NCBI GenBank assembly: GCA_050050615.1
Contig: JASFTV010000074.1
Span: 1-12,789 of the forward strand
DNA from: JASFTV01 sp050050615
GTDB taxonomy: Bacteria; Desulfobacterota; DSM-4660; Desulfatiglandales; HGW-15
Reading direction: 5' to 3'
DNA length: 12,789 nt
The translations under genes and the position numbers were made by a program. This document shows, in pieces, positions 5,471 through 12,789 of the stretch; within the stretch, counting starts at the first letter, position 1, and the number at the start of each line of letters is the position of its first letter. Below the pieces are notes generated by a model that made no database searches, was not told where the DNA came from, and was given only the letters and a program-made list of their open reading frames with translations.

Positions 5471-7180
5471 TCAGCGAGTAAAGTACGTCAGCAGTTTTGA
5501 AAGCGACAAAGTATTGACCACATCCTCTGGTTCTATCCATCCTCGCCTGGCCGTGGCCACACCGAATGTCATCCATTCAAGGTGCTCGTCCATATGCGCA
5601 TCCGTGGAGATGGCGATCTTAACACCCTTTTCCTTGGCTTTTCGACAGTGGATGTCTGAGAGGTCCAACCTTTCGGGGTAGGCATTGAGTTCCAAGATCT
5701 TTCCATTCGCCTTACAAGCGTCCATGAGCTTGTCCATGTCCACTTTGTAAGGCTCCCTTTTCCCAATGATCCGGCCTGTGGGATGGGCGATGATATCCAC
5801 ATGGGGATGCTCTATTGCTTGGATGATTCTTCGGGTCATCTCATCTTCGGACTGCGTGAACTTGCTGTGAACGGCCGCCACAACGAGGTCTAACTTTTTC
5901 AATATCTCGTCATCGAAGTCCAGGTCACCGTTCGGTTTGATGTCCACCTCGATCCCAGTCAGCACCCTGAAACCCTTCAGGCTTCGAGTGAACTTTTCAA
6001 TCTCCTCAATCTGCTTCTCGAGTCTTTTCCGATTAAGTCCATGGGCAATGCCCATGGAGACAGAGTGATCGCAGATGGCGATGTACCTGTAACCCTTTTG
6101 CCGGGCCGCCTTCGCCATTTCCTCGATACTGTTGTTTCCATCCGTCCAATGGGTGTGAACATGAAGATCTCCCCTGATGTCCTCGAGTTTGATCAAAGAA
6201 GGAAGCTTCCCTTCCTGAGCAGCCTCAATTTCGCCCTGATCTTCTCTGAGCTCCGGGGGTACATAGGGAAGGTGAACAGACTTGAAGATCTCCTCTTCCT
6301 GCGCGCCCGCTATCTTTTTTTCTTTTTTGAACACCCCGTATTCGTTTATTTTCAATCCCTCATCCACACCCAGGGACCGGATTCGAATATTATGGGCCTT
6401 GGACCCGGTGAAATAATGAGCGGCGGCGCCGAAGCTTTCGGGCGGAACCACTCTTAGATCAACCTGAAATCCGTCCTTGGTCACGATGCTGGATTTTGTA
6501 TGTCCCTTGGCAACCACCTTAGCTGTTTGAGGGAGCTTCACAAAAACGTCCATTACCTTCTCAGCCCGGTCCGAAGCAGCCAGGATATCCACGTCCCCTA
6601 TGGTCTCTCGCTTTCGTCTCAGAGAGCCCGCAAGGGTGATCTGTTTGATCTCCTTGACCCTTTTCATCTCCTCAAATATGGCCTGCGCTCTCGGATAGAT
6701 AAAGGCCAAGGGGAATCTTTCTTTGTATTTCTGGACCTGCCGGGTTCCCTGAAGGATGTTCTTCTCCACCTTTTCACCCAGGCCGGGAAGGGCTCTCAGC
6801 TTCCCCTGTTCCGCAGCCTTCTGTAGGCCTTCGACGTTCTTTATGCCCAGCTTGTCATGGACCAGTTTGGCATGCTTGGGTCCCATGCCGGGAATTCTCA
6901 GAAACTCGGTCAATCGGGCGTACTCGGATTTTTTCAGGTCTTCATAGTATTCCAGTTTTCCTGTTTCCAGGAGTTCCATCACCTTTTTCGCGATACCCGC
7001 ACCTATGCCCGGAAGTTTGCCTATTTTGGCTTTGTCCTCAAGAGAGGAGAGTGGATAGGTGAGACCGGCAATGGTTTGAGACGCCTTGATATATGCTCTG
7101 ATCTTAAAAGGATTTTCTCCCTGGATATCCAGTATCTGGGAGATGTGAACCATAATGTCAGCTATTTCTTGGTTGGTCAT
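5471..7180 (-). CDS. polX: DNA polymerase X family protein with PHP domain
   Basis: A bacterial PolX of 569 residues, the usual length. Such enzymes fill short gaps in base-excision and end-joining repair, and their PHP domain is a metal-dependent nuclease that trims 3' ends. Residues 1-150 form the 8-kDa-like and helix-hairpin-helix region (LPGIG 56-60, IPGMGPK 96-102, LPGLGEK 131-137). The polymerase palm follows, with GSLRRKRETIGDVDIL at 185-200: D196 and D198, plus D241 in QVDLRV, make the catalytic triad. The PHP domain (about 335-569) keeps the expected metal ligands: H340, H342, D347, H372, E411, H438, H466, D527 and H529. No key residue is missing. The start context has only a weak AAGA site. 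It lies 176 bases after ligA on the same strand, separated by a hairpin repeat, so co-transcription is possible. Confidence 0.95.
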   Translation of the reverse strand: MTNQEIADIMVHISQILDIQGENPFKIRAYIKASQTIAGLTYPLSSLEDKAKIGKLPGIGAGIAKKVMELLETGKLEYYEDLKKSEYARLTEFLRIPGMGPKHAKLVHDKLGIKNVEGLQKAAEQGKLRALPGLGEKVEKNILQGTRQVQKYKERFPLAFIYPRAQAIFEEMKRVKEIKQITLAGSLRRKRETIGDVDILAASDRAEKVMDVFVKLPQTAKVVAKGHTKSSIVTKDGFQVDLRVVPPESFGAAAHYFTGSKAHNIRIRSLGVDEGLKINEYGVFKKEKKIAGAQEEEIFKSVHLPYVPPELREDQGEIEAAQEGKLPSLIKLEDIRGDLHVHTHWTDGNNSIEEMAKAARQKGYRYIAICDHSVSMGIAHGLNRKRLEKQIEEIEKFTRSLKGFRVLTGIEVDIKPNGDLDFDDEILKKLDLVVAAVHSKFTQSEDEMTRRIIQAIEHPHVDIIAHPTGRIIGKREPYKVDMDKLMDACKANGKILELNAYPERLDLSDIHCRKAKEKGVKIAISTDAHMDEHLEWMTFGVATARRGWIEPEDVVNTLSLSKLLTYFTR

Positions 7181-7214
7181 TTCTTGGGTCTTATGGGCTT
7201 TGGAGGTTCACAGG

Positions 7215-7269
7215 TGATATTCCAGGCCACCCCCACGTTGGTCCTCCCCCGTCAAGGGGGAGGATATCA
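7215..7269. repeat. REP-like nested hairpin between ligA and polX
   Basis: CCTCCCCC (7243-7250) and GGGGGAGG (7256-7263) form an eight-pair stem around the loop GTCAA. An outer pair of arms, TGATAT-T-CC (7215-7223) and GGATATCA (7262-7269), competes with or extends it. On the plus strand TTTTT follows at 7270-7274. Its sequence style is that of dispersed intergenic repeats; only one copy is visible here. It may set ligA/polX message processing. Confidence 0.45.
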
Positions 7270-7356
7270 TTTTTGAAAGGGCGAATGGGACTACGATGAA
7301 AGGTAGGAGACGATTCGTCAAGAGCCTGAGAACCCTTGCACTATGAACAGGGCATT

Positions 7357-9372
7357 TCATTGTCCGATCAGCTTCTTGAACTCATCTTCGTTCAATGTTT
7401 TTATGCCGAGCTGTTGCGCTTTAGCATATTTTGAGCCGGGGTCTGTGCCTATGATGACGAAGTCGGTCTTTTTGCTGACCGAGGAAGAGACCCTTCCGCC
7501 CATATCCTCAATAATAGCTCTGGCCTCCTCTCTTGTGAAGGCATCAAGTCCACCCGTCAGGACAAAGGTTTGACCTGCAAGAGGGGTCTCCACGGACTCG
7601 GCTTCTTCAACTGGGAATGTAACCCCGCCCTTTTTCAGTTTCTCGAGGACCGCGAGATTCTTGGGATTGTGGAAGAAGTTATAGATGCTCTCTGCGACGA
7701 TAGGTCCGATTTCGTGGATCTGGGTTAGGTCTTCAATGCCCTGCTCAGCCAATCGGTCAATGGACTTGAAATGCTTGGCCAGCACCCCGGCCAGGTGGGT
7801 GCCCACGTTTCTGATGCCGAGTGCGTAGATCAGGTTGCTCAAACTCCGGTTTCGGCTTTTGTCGATGGCATTAAGGAGGTTCTCCGCAAGCTTTTCACCC
7901 ATCCTGTCCATTTTCATGAAATCTTCTTTCTTGAGAAAGTAGAGGTCTGCCGGATCCTGGATGATTCCTTTGTCCACCATCTGCTCCAAGAATTTGTGCC
8001 CCAAACCGTCCATGTCCATGGCGCCTTTGGAGGCAAAATGAAACAGATTTTCCTTGATCTGCGCAGCACAGGCCATGCCGGTGCAACGGTGCACAGCTTC
8101 GCCCTCCGGTCTTTCCACTTTGGAGCCGCAGATAGGGCATTTGTCGGGCATGATGAAGGTCTTTTCTTTGCCGGTTCTTTTTGACGCGATCACCTTGACG
8201 ACCTCGGGAATCACATCTCCGGCTCTCTGGATGATAACGGTGTCGCCGATTCTGACGTCCTTTTTCCTGACCTCATCCTCATTGTGCAATGTGGCCCGGC
8301 TTACTTCTACGCCCCCAACTCTTACCGGTTCCAGAATGGCCACAGGCGTTAGAGCCCCGGTTCTTCCTACGCTGACGATGATATCCCGCACTCCGGTCTG
8401 TTCCTGTTGGGGAGGAAATTTCCAGGCGACAGCCCAGCGCGGACTTCGGGAGAGCTCGCCCATTGTTCGCTGCAAGGCAAATTCATTCACTTTGATGACG
8501 ATACCGTCTATCTCATAGGGCAGGTCATTCCTCAGGCTCAGGATTTTGTCATAATAGGTTTCGACCTGTTCCACATTTTTGCACAATTCAGCATATTGGC
8601 TGACCTTGAAACCGAGCTGTTTGAGATAGAGGATCGCGTCCCAATGGTTCGTTAAGGCCTTCCCCTCAACCCTTCCAGTCCCATAGGCGAGCATGTTCAG
8701 TGGCCTGGTGCTGGTCACCTTCGGATCCAGCTGCCTCACCGATCCGGCGGCCGCATTGCGCGGATTGGCGAAAAGGGGTTCCCCTGACTTCTCCCTCGCT
8801 TTGTTCAACTGGTCAAAGTCCTTTTTGTTCATCATGATCTCGCCCCGTACCTCGATGAGGTCGGGCACCTGTTTTCCCATGAGTCTCAAGGGAATGGACT
8901 TGACGGTTCTCAAATTGAGCGTGACATCTTCGCCTACCAGACCGTCCCCCCTGGTGGCGCCGAGACTTAAGACACCCATGTTGTAGATCAACTCCACCGC
9001 CAGCCCGTCGAATTTTGGTTCGACCGTGTAAGTTGTCTCCCCTCTGCTCTCCTTCGTGAGGTCCCTCACCCTGCGGTGAAAATCCAGGAATTCGGGTTCA
9101 GAGGTGGCTTTATTCAGGCTTAACATGGGAAGGCTGTGCCGGACGGTGTTGAATTCTTCCAAAGGGGCGGCACCCACCCGCTGTGTCGGAGAGTCCGGAC
9201 TGATGAGCTGAGGATATCTCTTCTCCAGCGCCGAAAGCTCGTCAAAGAGCCGGTCGTATTCGGCGTCAGGGATCTCGGGGCTATCCAAGACATAATAGAG
9301 GTAGTTATGATGATTGATGGCTTCCCTCAGCACATTCACTCTCTCTATGATTTTTTGCTCAGGTTTGGGCAT
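7357..9372 (-). CDS. ligA: NAD+-dependent DNA ligase
   Basis: A full-length bacterial LigA (671 residues). It seals nicks with 5'-phosphate and 3'-hydroxyl ends in replication and repair, using NAD+ to form a ligase-AMP intermediate. The N-terminal Ia domain (residues 1-65, with HNYLYYVLD and DAEYDRLFDEL) binds NMN. The adenylation motif EPKFDG places the AMP-accepting lysine at K120. GEIMM (177-181), DGIVIKVN (289-296) and WAVAWKFPP (313-321) are the further nucleotidyltransferase motifs. The OB domain follows, then a zinc finger with C412, C415, C430 and C435, helix-hairpin-helix repeats (about 450-565) and a C-terminal BRCT domain (about 594-671). The start at 9372 has an AAGGA sequence eleven bases upstream. 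It is the first gene of a likely ligA-polX transcription unit. Confidence 0.98.
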   Translation of the reverse strand: MPKPEQKIIERVNVLREAINHHNYLYYVLDSPEIPDAEYDRLFDELSALEKRYPQLISPDSPTQRVGAAPLEEFNTVRHSLPMLSLNKATSEPEFLDFHRRVRDLTKESRGETTYTVEPKFDGLAVELIYNMGVLSLGATRGDGLVGEDVTLNLRTVKSIPLRLMGKQVPDLIEVRGEIMMNKKDFDQLNKAREKSGEPLFANPRNAAAGSVRQLDPKVTSTRPLNMLAYGTGRVEGKALTNHWDAILYLKQLGFKVSQYAELCKNVEQVETYYDKILSLRNDLPYEIDGIVIKVNEFALQRTMGELSRSPRWAVAWKFPPQQEQTGVRDIIVSVGRTGALTPVAILEPVRVGGVEVSRATLHNEDEVRKKDVRIGDTVIIQRAGDVIPEVVKVIASKRTGKEKTFIMPDKCPICGSKVERPEGEAVHRCTGMACAAQIKENLFHFASKGAMDMDGLGHKFLEQMVDKGIIQDPADLYFLKKEDFMKMDRMGEKLAENLLNAIDKSRNRSLSNLIYALGIRNVGTHLAGVLAKHFKSIDRLAEQGIEDLTQIHEIGPIVAESIYNFFHNPKNLAVLEKLKKGGVTFPVEEAESVETPLAGQTFVLTGGLDAFTREEARAIIEDMGGRVSSSVSKKTDFVIIGTDPGSKYAKAQQLGIKTLNEDEFKKLIGQ

Positions 9373-9599
9373 GACTTCATCCGTCCTTGCAAGATTTCTC
9401 TTCTCAGAAGCTATATTACCAAAATATGATCGGGATTCGGAGCTTTTATGGAGAGATACCTATTTTCTCACATCGGGATCTGGATCTTTCCCGGCAAGGT
9501 TCACTAGGCAATGACGCTGCCCCCGTTCGCATAGCCCATCCCGGAGCATGGAACCGGGGCTGCCCAGCTATTTATCAAAGGATCTCATAATGTTAGGGA

Positions 9600-9628
9600 T
9601 TGGATCCGCTGAGGAAATGAGATATAAT
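9600..9628 (+). promoter_or_regulatory. candidate sigma-70 promoter
   Basis: A perfect -10 box TATAAT lies at 9623-9628, with TTGGAT at 9600-9605 exactly 17 bases upstream as a weak -35 box (three of six matches to consensus). Transcription would start near 9635 and run toward the terminator at 9700-9730 and the DUF2779 gene at 9782. Confidence 0.42.
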
Positions 9629-9634
9629 GCAGAT

Positions 9635-9730
9635 TATCAAATCTAGCATGGAAAAAGGACAGGATGTTCTTGATATACCGTTTTGGACACACAAATGAAG
9701 GGGGAAGCGCTTATTGACGCCCCCATTTTT
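9635..9730 (+). ncRNA. candidate small RNA or attenuator leader
   Basis: The candidate promoter and terminator delimit a transcript of about 95 bases upstream of the DUF2779 gene. It contains a 16-codon reading frame (9648-9698, MEKGQDVLDIPFWTHK) whose TGA sits two bases before the terminator stem, the geometry of a leader peptide. The small frame has no Shine-Dalgarno site, so translation is doubtful. Both the RNA and its role are inference. Confidence 0.25.
9700..9730 (+). terminator. hairpin plus T-run before the DUF2779 gene
   Basis: GGGG (9701-9704) and CCCC (9721-9724), with inner GCG (9707-9709) and CGC (9718-9720) across an AA bulge, form a hairpin with an eight-base loop. A then TTTTT (9726-9730) follow. 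This is a plausible intrinsic terminator on the plus strand, but no full plus-strand gene lies upstream of it, which points to a small RNA, an attenuator or a relic. Confidence 0.45.
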
Positions 9731-9781
9731 GGATAAGGTGGACTCTTAAGGACTACTCGCGACTGTCCACGAGTCTCCTGC

Positions 9782-11275
9782 ATGATGATGAATCGGAGAA
9801 AAAAGCCCAGTCTGTCAAAATCGCGCTGCCTCGCGGGGCTTCAGTGTCCTCTGCGCCTGTGGTATCAGTGTTATGACCCGTCGCTTGCCACGGAATTATC
9901 CCCTGCCAAACAGGCCATTTTGGATGCTGGCCAAGAGGTCGGGAAATTGGCAGCCCAGCTTTACCCAGGCGGCATTCTCATCGAAGAAGACCATTTGCAC
10001 CACGAGGAGGCTGTTCAAAAGACACTGAAAGCGATGGAGAACTCGAACCTGCCCGCTGTTTACGAGGCGGCCTTTACTTATGACGACGTGAGAGTCCGGG
10101 TTGATATCCTTGAAAGGGGGATTGACGGCCGGTGGAACCTGGTTGAGGTTAAATCTTCCACGTCCGTGAAAGAGGTCCATGTGCCGGACGTGGCCATCCA
10201 ATCCTATGTCCTCAAGGGCTCAGGTTTGGTGATAGGCAAGACCGGCATCCTCCATGTGAATAACGGGTATGTATTTGACGGCGAGAAGCTGGAGCTGGAA
10301 AGCCTCTTTCAGTTTCATGATCTGACAGAGCAGACAATGGCTATGGCGGAGGAAACCTTCTTCCGAGTTGCCGGAATGAAAAGAATCCTCGAAAAAACAA
10401 GTCCGCCTGAGATTCTGCCCTCCCGTTTCTGTAAGAGTCCCTATGCGTGCGAGTTCTGGGAATACTGTACCAGGGGCATGCCCGAAGACTGGGTGATGAC
10501 ACTCACTGGGATCACACAGAAACGGATGGATGAGCTGGCAGCGCTTGGGATTCATGACATTCGCCAAATTCCGGATTCTTTTTCTCTGACAGCACTTCAG
10601 GAAAGAATCCGGTCTTGCGTGACAAGTGGGAAAATCTACATGTCACCGGATGTCAGGACTGAGCTGGGAGAGGTGACGTTCCCGATCCACTTTCTGGATT
10701 TCGAAACAGTGAGCCCTGGCATCCCGCGTTACTCCGGGACGCGTCCCTATCAGACCATACCTTTTCAATGGTCGGATCATCGCCTTTTCGACAATGGCAC
10801 GTTAGAGCATGAGGAATATCTTTGTGAGGAAGCGGAGGATCCCAGGGAGGGGTTTGCCTCAACACTGCTGGAAGCCCTGGGGAGCGAAGGGACTATCTTT
10901 GTCTACGCCTCCTATGAAATAAGAATCATCCATGAGCTTGCGGAACATCTGCCCCGGCATCGGGAGCGGCTGCTTGGTACTCTGGATCGGTTCAAGGATT
11001 TGCAGGCCGTGATCAAGAACCACTTGTACCATCCGGGATTTCACGGTTCCTTCTCGCTCAAGGCCGTACTTCCAGCTCTTGTCCCTGACATGAGCTATGA
11101 AAAGCTGGCCCTTCAGGAAGGCGGCCATGCTTCTATGGCCTATCTTCGGATGATTGATCCTGCAACACCGCCTGATGAAAAGGAGAGGATCAAGCGAGAT
11201 CTTCTCGCTTACTGCGGCTATGATACACTGGCCATGGTGAAGATCAGGGAAGAACTCTTAAGAAGGGCGGCGTAA
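9782..11275 (+). CDS. DUF2779 protein: Cas4-like nuclease fused to an RNase H-fold nuclease
   Basis: A 497-residue predicted nuclease with two catalytic modules. The first (about 12-230) is Cas4/RecB-like: CPLRLWY at 22-28, D108, E122 and K124 of the VEVK motif, and Q140 in AIQSYVL make a PD-(D/E)XK active site. C22 with C217, C223 and C229 (CKSPYACEFWEYC) could hold an iron-sulfur cluster. The second module (about 300-497) is the DUF2779 region with a DEDD-type pattern: D306 and E308 in FLDFET, D406 in RFKDLQ, D481 in YCGYDT. Predicted substrates are DNA or RNA ends; none is proven. The ATG cluster at 9782, 9785 and 9788 lacks a clear Shine-Dalgarno site, but the family's N-terminal motif lies just inside. 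It is divergent from ligA. No cas1/cas2 or CRISPR array is present. Confidence 0.85.
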   Translation: MMMNRRKKPSLSKSRCLAGLQCPLRLWYQCYDPSLATELSPAKQAILDAGQEVGKLAAQLYPGGILIEEDHLHHEEAVQKTLKAMENSNLPAVYEAAFTYDDVRVRVDILERGIDGRWNLVEVKSSTSVKEVHVPDVAIQSYVLKGSGLVIGKTGILHVNNGYVFDGEKLELESLFQFHDLTEQTMAMAEETFFRVAGMKRILEKTSPPEILPSRFCKSPYACEFWEYCTRGMPEDWVMTLTGITQKRMDELAALGIHDIRQIPDSFSLTALQERIRSCVTSGKIYMSPDVRTELGEVTFPIHFLDFETVSPGIPRYSGTRPYQTIPFQWSDHRLFDNGTLEHEEYLCEEAEDPREGFASTLLEALGSEGTIFVYASYEIRIIHELAEHLPRHRERLLGTLDRFKDLQAVIKNHLYHPGFHGSFSLKAVLPALVPDMSYEKLALQEGGHASMAYLRMIDPATPPDEKERIKRDLLAYCGYDTLAMVKIREELLRRAA

Positions 11276-11283
11276 TCTCTTGA

Positions 11284-11484
11284 AATTCATGGACTCATGC
11301 ACCATTTGAATTTACGAGCCTGCTAGGCGTGATTGGCCATGGTTTTGGGCAAAGCGGCCCGGCAAGGCGTACCTTGTACCATAAATTTGAACACGAGAAA
11401 ATTCTGTTTTCGGATTTATTGCGCGGTGGCCCGTTCCTTCAAGACGATATCTTAGGCGTTCGGGGGAAGAGGTCTGGTCTTTGA
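11284..11484 (+). other. short open frame of unknown nature, possible gene relic
   Basis: Between the DUF2779 and DUF72 genes (11276-11601) a plus frame stays open for 66 codons and ends at TGA 11482-11484. It reads LLGVIGHGFGQSGPA, then RRTLYHKFEHEKILF, then SDLLRGGPFLQDDILG, which is protein-like. The only internal start candidate is GTG at 11329 (51 codons), with no ribosome site. The minus strand is also open over part of it. I do not recognise a family. It could be a relic or a small gene. Nothing else is visible in this gap. Confidence 0.22.
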
Positions 11485-11601
11485 CAGATATTGTCTTTCA
11501 GGAACTGGCCATCACTGTATACGGCAGGAATATGGGATACCGGTAAGGAGAACAAATATTTTCAAGAGGATCTTTTTTTGGAGACCAGGGCTTCATCTGC
11601 C

Positions 11602-12324
11602 ATGAGAGGAGAAACTCAGATAAAGGTGGGATGCTGCGGGTTTGCTGCGTCCCAGCAGGAGTACTTCAAACTTTTCAAACTCATAGAGATTCAGAACACC
11701 TTTTACCAACTTCCGCGGCTTCAGACTGCGGAGAAGTGGCGGAGTATCGCTCCTCAAGGTTTTGAGTTTGCCATGAAAGCCTGGCAGTTGATTACGCACG
11801 AACCGTCGAGCCCGACTTACCGTCGATTAAGGGGGAAGATAGACCCCAGGCGTTTTGATCGTTATGGGCGGTTCAGGGCCACACCCGAAATCCTGGAAGC
11901 CTGGAAAAAGACGGCCATGTTTGCACAAACCCTGGGGGCGACAGTGATCGTGTTTCAGTGCCCGGCCAGTCTCAAACCCACAGCACAGAATGCCGATAAT
12001 ATGAGGAAGTTTTTCAACAGTGTCGATAGGCGAGGGTTTCAGTTTGCCTGGGAGCCCCGCGGCAAATGGCCTGATGACCTGGTCCTGCAACTGTGCAAAG
12101 AACTGGAATTGGTCCACTGTGTCGATCCTTTCAAAAACAGGCCCCTCCATGGCAACTTCCAGTATTTCCGCCTGCATGGGGTCACAGGCTACGACTACCT
12201 TTACACGGACGCGGAGCTGGGAAGACTCAGAGAATGGGCGGGCCAAAAATCAACCTATATTCTCTTTAATAACAATTACATGAAGGGGGATGCACTAAGA
12301 TTCATAGACCTTGTTCAAGGATGA
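11602..12324 (+). CDS. DUF72 domain protein
   Basis: A 240-residue protein of the DUF72 (YecE-like) family, which has a TIM-barrel-like fold and no firmly established reaction. Recognisable stretches are IKVGCCGF (7-14), LIEIQNTFYQLP (27-38), FEFAMKAWQLITH (54-66), FAWEPRGKW (148-156), VHCVDPF (171-177), YFRLHG (188-193) and YILFNNNYMKGDA (219-231). These lie where the barrel strands and the conserved face of the family are expected. The ATG at 11602 was chosen because the family normally starts a few residues before the VGCCGF strand. A TTG start at 11491 would add 37 residues that do not resemble the family. The ribosome site is weak. The gene is plus-strand and convergent with the HAD gene at the right edge. 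Confidence 0.85.
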   Translation: MRGETQIKVGCCGFAASQQEYFKLFKLIEIQNTFYQLPRLQTAEKWRSIAPQGFEFAMKAWQLITHEPSSPTYRRLRGKIDPRRFDRYGRFRATPEILEAWKKTAMFAQTLGATVIVFQCPASLKPTAQNADNMRKFFNSVDRRGFQFAWEPRGKWPDDLVLQLCKELELVHCVDPFKNRPLHGNFQYFRLHGVTGYDYLYTDAELGRLREWAGQKSTYILFNNNYMKGDALRFIDLVQG

Positions 12325-12562
12325 AGGCGGATGCCCACAATGGCTTGAATCCATCGATTTTGTTCAGGAGATGTCAAGGTTATTTCTGGAACATGATACT
12401 GGATAAGCCAAGTCTAACGAAAGTCTGGACGTTCCAGCCTTAATGGCTTAACATGCCTTCATCCGTTTTGGAAGTACCTGATTGTTTTGGGGAAGATCGA
12501 AGCTGTCATACAAGATGGTTGGAAAATGAGGCTGGCGCAGTGAAAAGATGCGAATGATTAGG

Positions 12563-12789
12563 CTATGGCTTTTCCAGGAGGGATAAGAGATCTCTCCAGG
12601 TGGAGATGGTTGGGACATCGCTATCCGGCGTTCCTCTGCCCGTGGAGAGAATGCCGGGTACGTAGGCGATACCTTGATCCCGGACATAGGTTGTCCAGAC
12701 AGGCTGGAGCCCGGCCTGGCGGGCGCCCATGATATCGGGCTCAAGGTCATCACCGACGTAAAGGATTTGATTCTTGGGCACTCCCAGTT
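12563..12789 (-). CDS. HAD-superfamily hydrolase, C-terminal part (runs off the window)
   Basis: Reading leftward from the window edge, the frame gives LGVPKNQILYVGDDLEPDIM followed by GARQAGLQPVWTTYV and a C-terminal tail ending at TAG 12563-12565. GDD with a further D four residues on is motif IV of the HAD phosphatase family, which binds magnesium. The following GARQAG is the usual helix after it. Only about 75 codons are visible. The frame is open through the last base, so the nucleophile motif lies outside and the substrate cannot be judged. A GTG at 12781 is not a real start because the codons before it (LG) match the family. It converges with the DUF72 gene. The 238 bases between the two hold no gene and no clear terminator. 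Confidence 0.85.
   Translation of the reverse strand, partial: LGVPKNQILYVGDDLEPDIMGARQAGLQPVWTTYVRDQGIAYVPGILSTGRGTPDSDVPTISTWRDLLSLLEKP

Larger units (their letters stand above)
9373..9781. other. divergent intergenic region between ligA and the DUF2779 gene
   Basis: This 409-base region must hold the start signals of both flanking genes. No full gene is supported. One plus frame is open at 9387-9590 (67 codons) but has no recognised motif. The right half holds the promoter-like and terminator-like sites listed separately, which together could mark a small RNA or a leader. Confidence 0.5.

Noticed and set aside
9387..9590. Plus-strand 67-codon frame beside the ligA start
   Set aside because: No recognisable motif and no good ribosome site. 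The stretch APVRIAHPGAW briefly suggested an enzyme relic but could not be extended.
9782..11275. The Cas4-like protein as part of a CRISPR-Cas locus
   Set aside because: No repeat-spacer array and no other cas gene is in the window; the C-terminal DUF2779 module is not found in CRISPR Cas4.
11491..11601. Longer N-terminus of the DUF72 protein from TTG 11491
   Set aside because: The added 37 residues do not resemble the family, whose members start just before the VGCCGF strand.

Overview
The window looks like a bacterial chromosome segment, probably from an anaerobic or metabolically versatile lineage such as the Desulfobacterota. That placement is inference. It rests on the gene mix (an ADP-forming acyl-CoA synthetase alpha-type protein, a decayed molybdopterin oxidoreductase, DUF2779 and DUF72 proteins, bacterial PolX) and on GC-rich hairpin repeats between genes. 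No rRNA, tRNA, CRISPR array or complete mobile element is visible.

Layout. The left end has the tail of a possible upstream gene, then a plus-strand sulfotransferase-like gene (53-943). A minus-strand block follows. It starts with a degraded molybdopterin-oxidoreductase fragment (about 933-1118) and continues with a CoA-binding / acyl-CoA synthetase alpha-like gene (1298-2737). Next come two translationally coupled small membrane-protein genes (2923-3159 and 3156-3680), then a gene-poor stretch with hairpins (3681-4107). The block ends with a lipoprotein-like gene of eight 42-residue TPR units (4108-5304), a GC-rich inverted repeat with a terminator (5356-5451), polX (5471-7180), a REP-like hairpin and ligA (7357-9372).

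After a 409-base divergent intergenic region with a candidate promoter and terminator, plus-strand genes resume: a Cas4-like/RNase H-like DUF2779 nuclease (9782-11275) and a DUF72 protein (11602-12324). A minus-strand HAD-family phosphatase fragment runs off the right edge.

How the genes may work together. The clearest functional group is DNA maintenance. ligA and polX lie in tandem and supply sealing and short-gap filling, and the predicted DUF2779 nuclease is transcribed divergently from ligA. The 174-residue and 78-residue membrane proteins almost certainly form one expression unit because they share an ATGA stop/start overlap. The sulfotransferase, CoA-binding protein, TPR lipoprotein and HAD phosphatase look like independent genes. 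I see no convincing complete new multi-gene system. The best candidates for follow-up are the duplicated CPRC membrane protein with its coupled partner, the DUF2779 dual-nuclease next to ligA/polX, and the short transcript-like unit at about 9600-9730.
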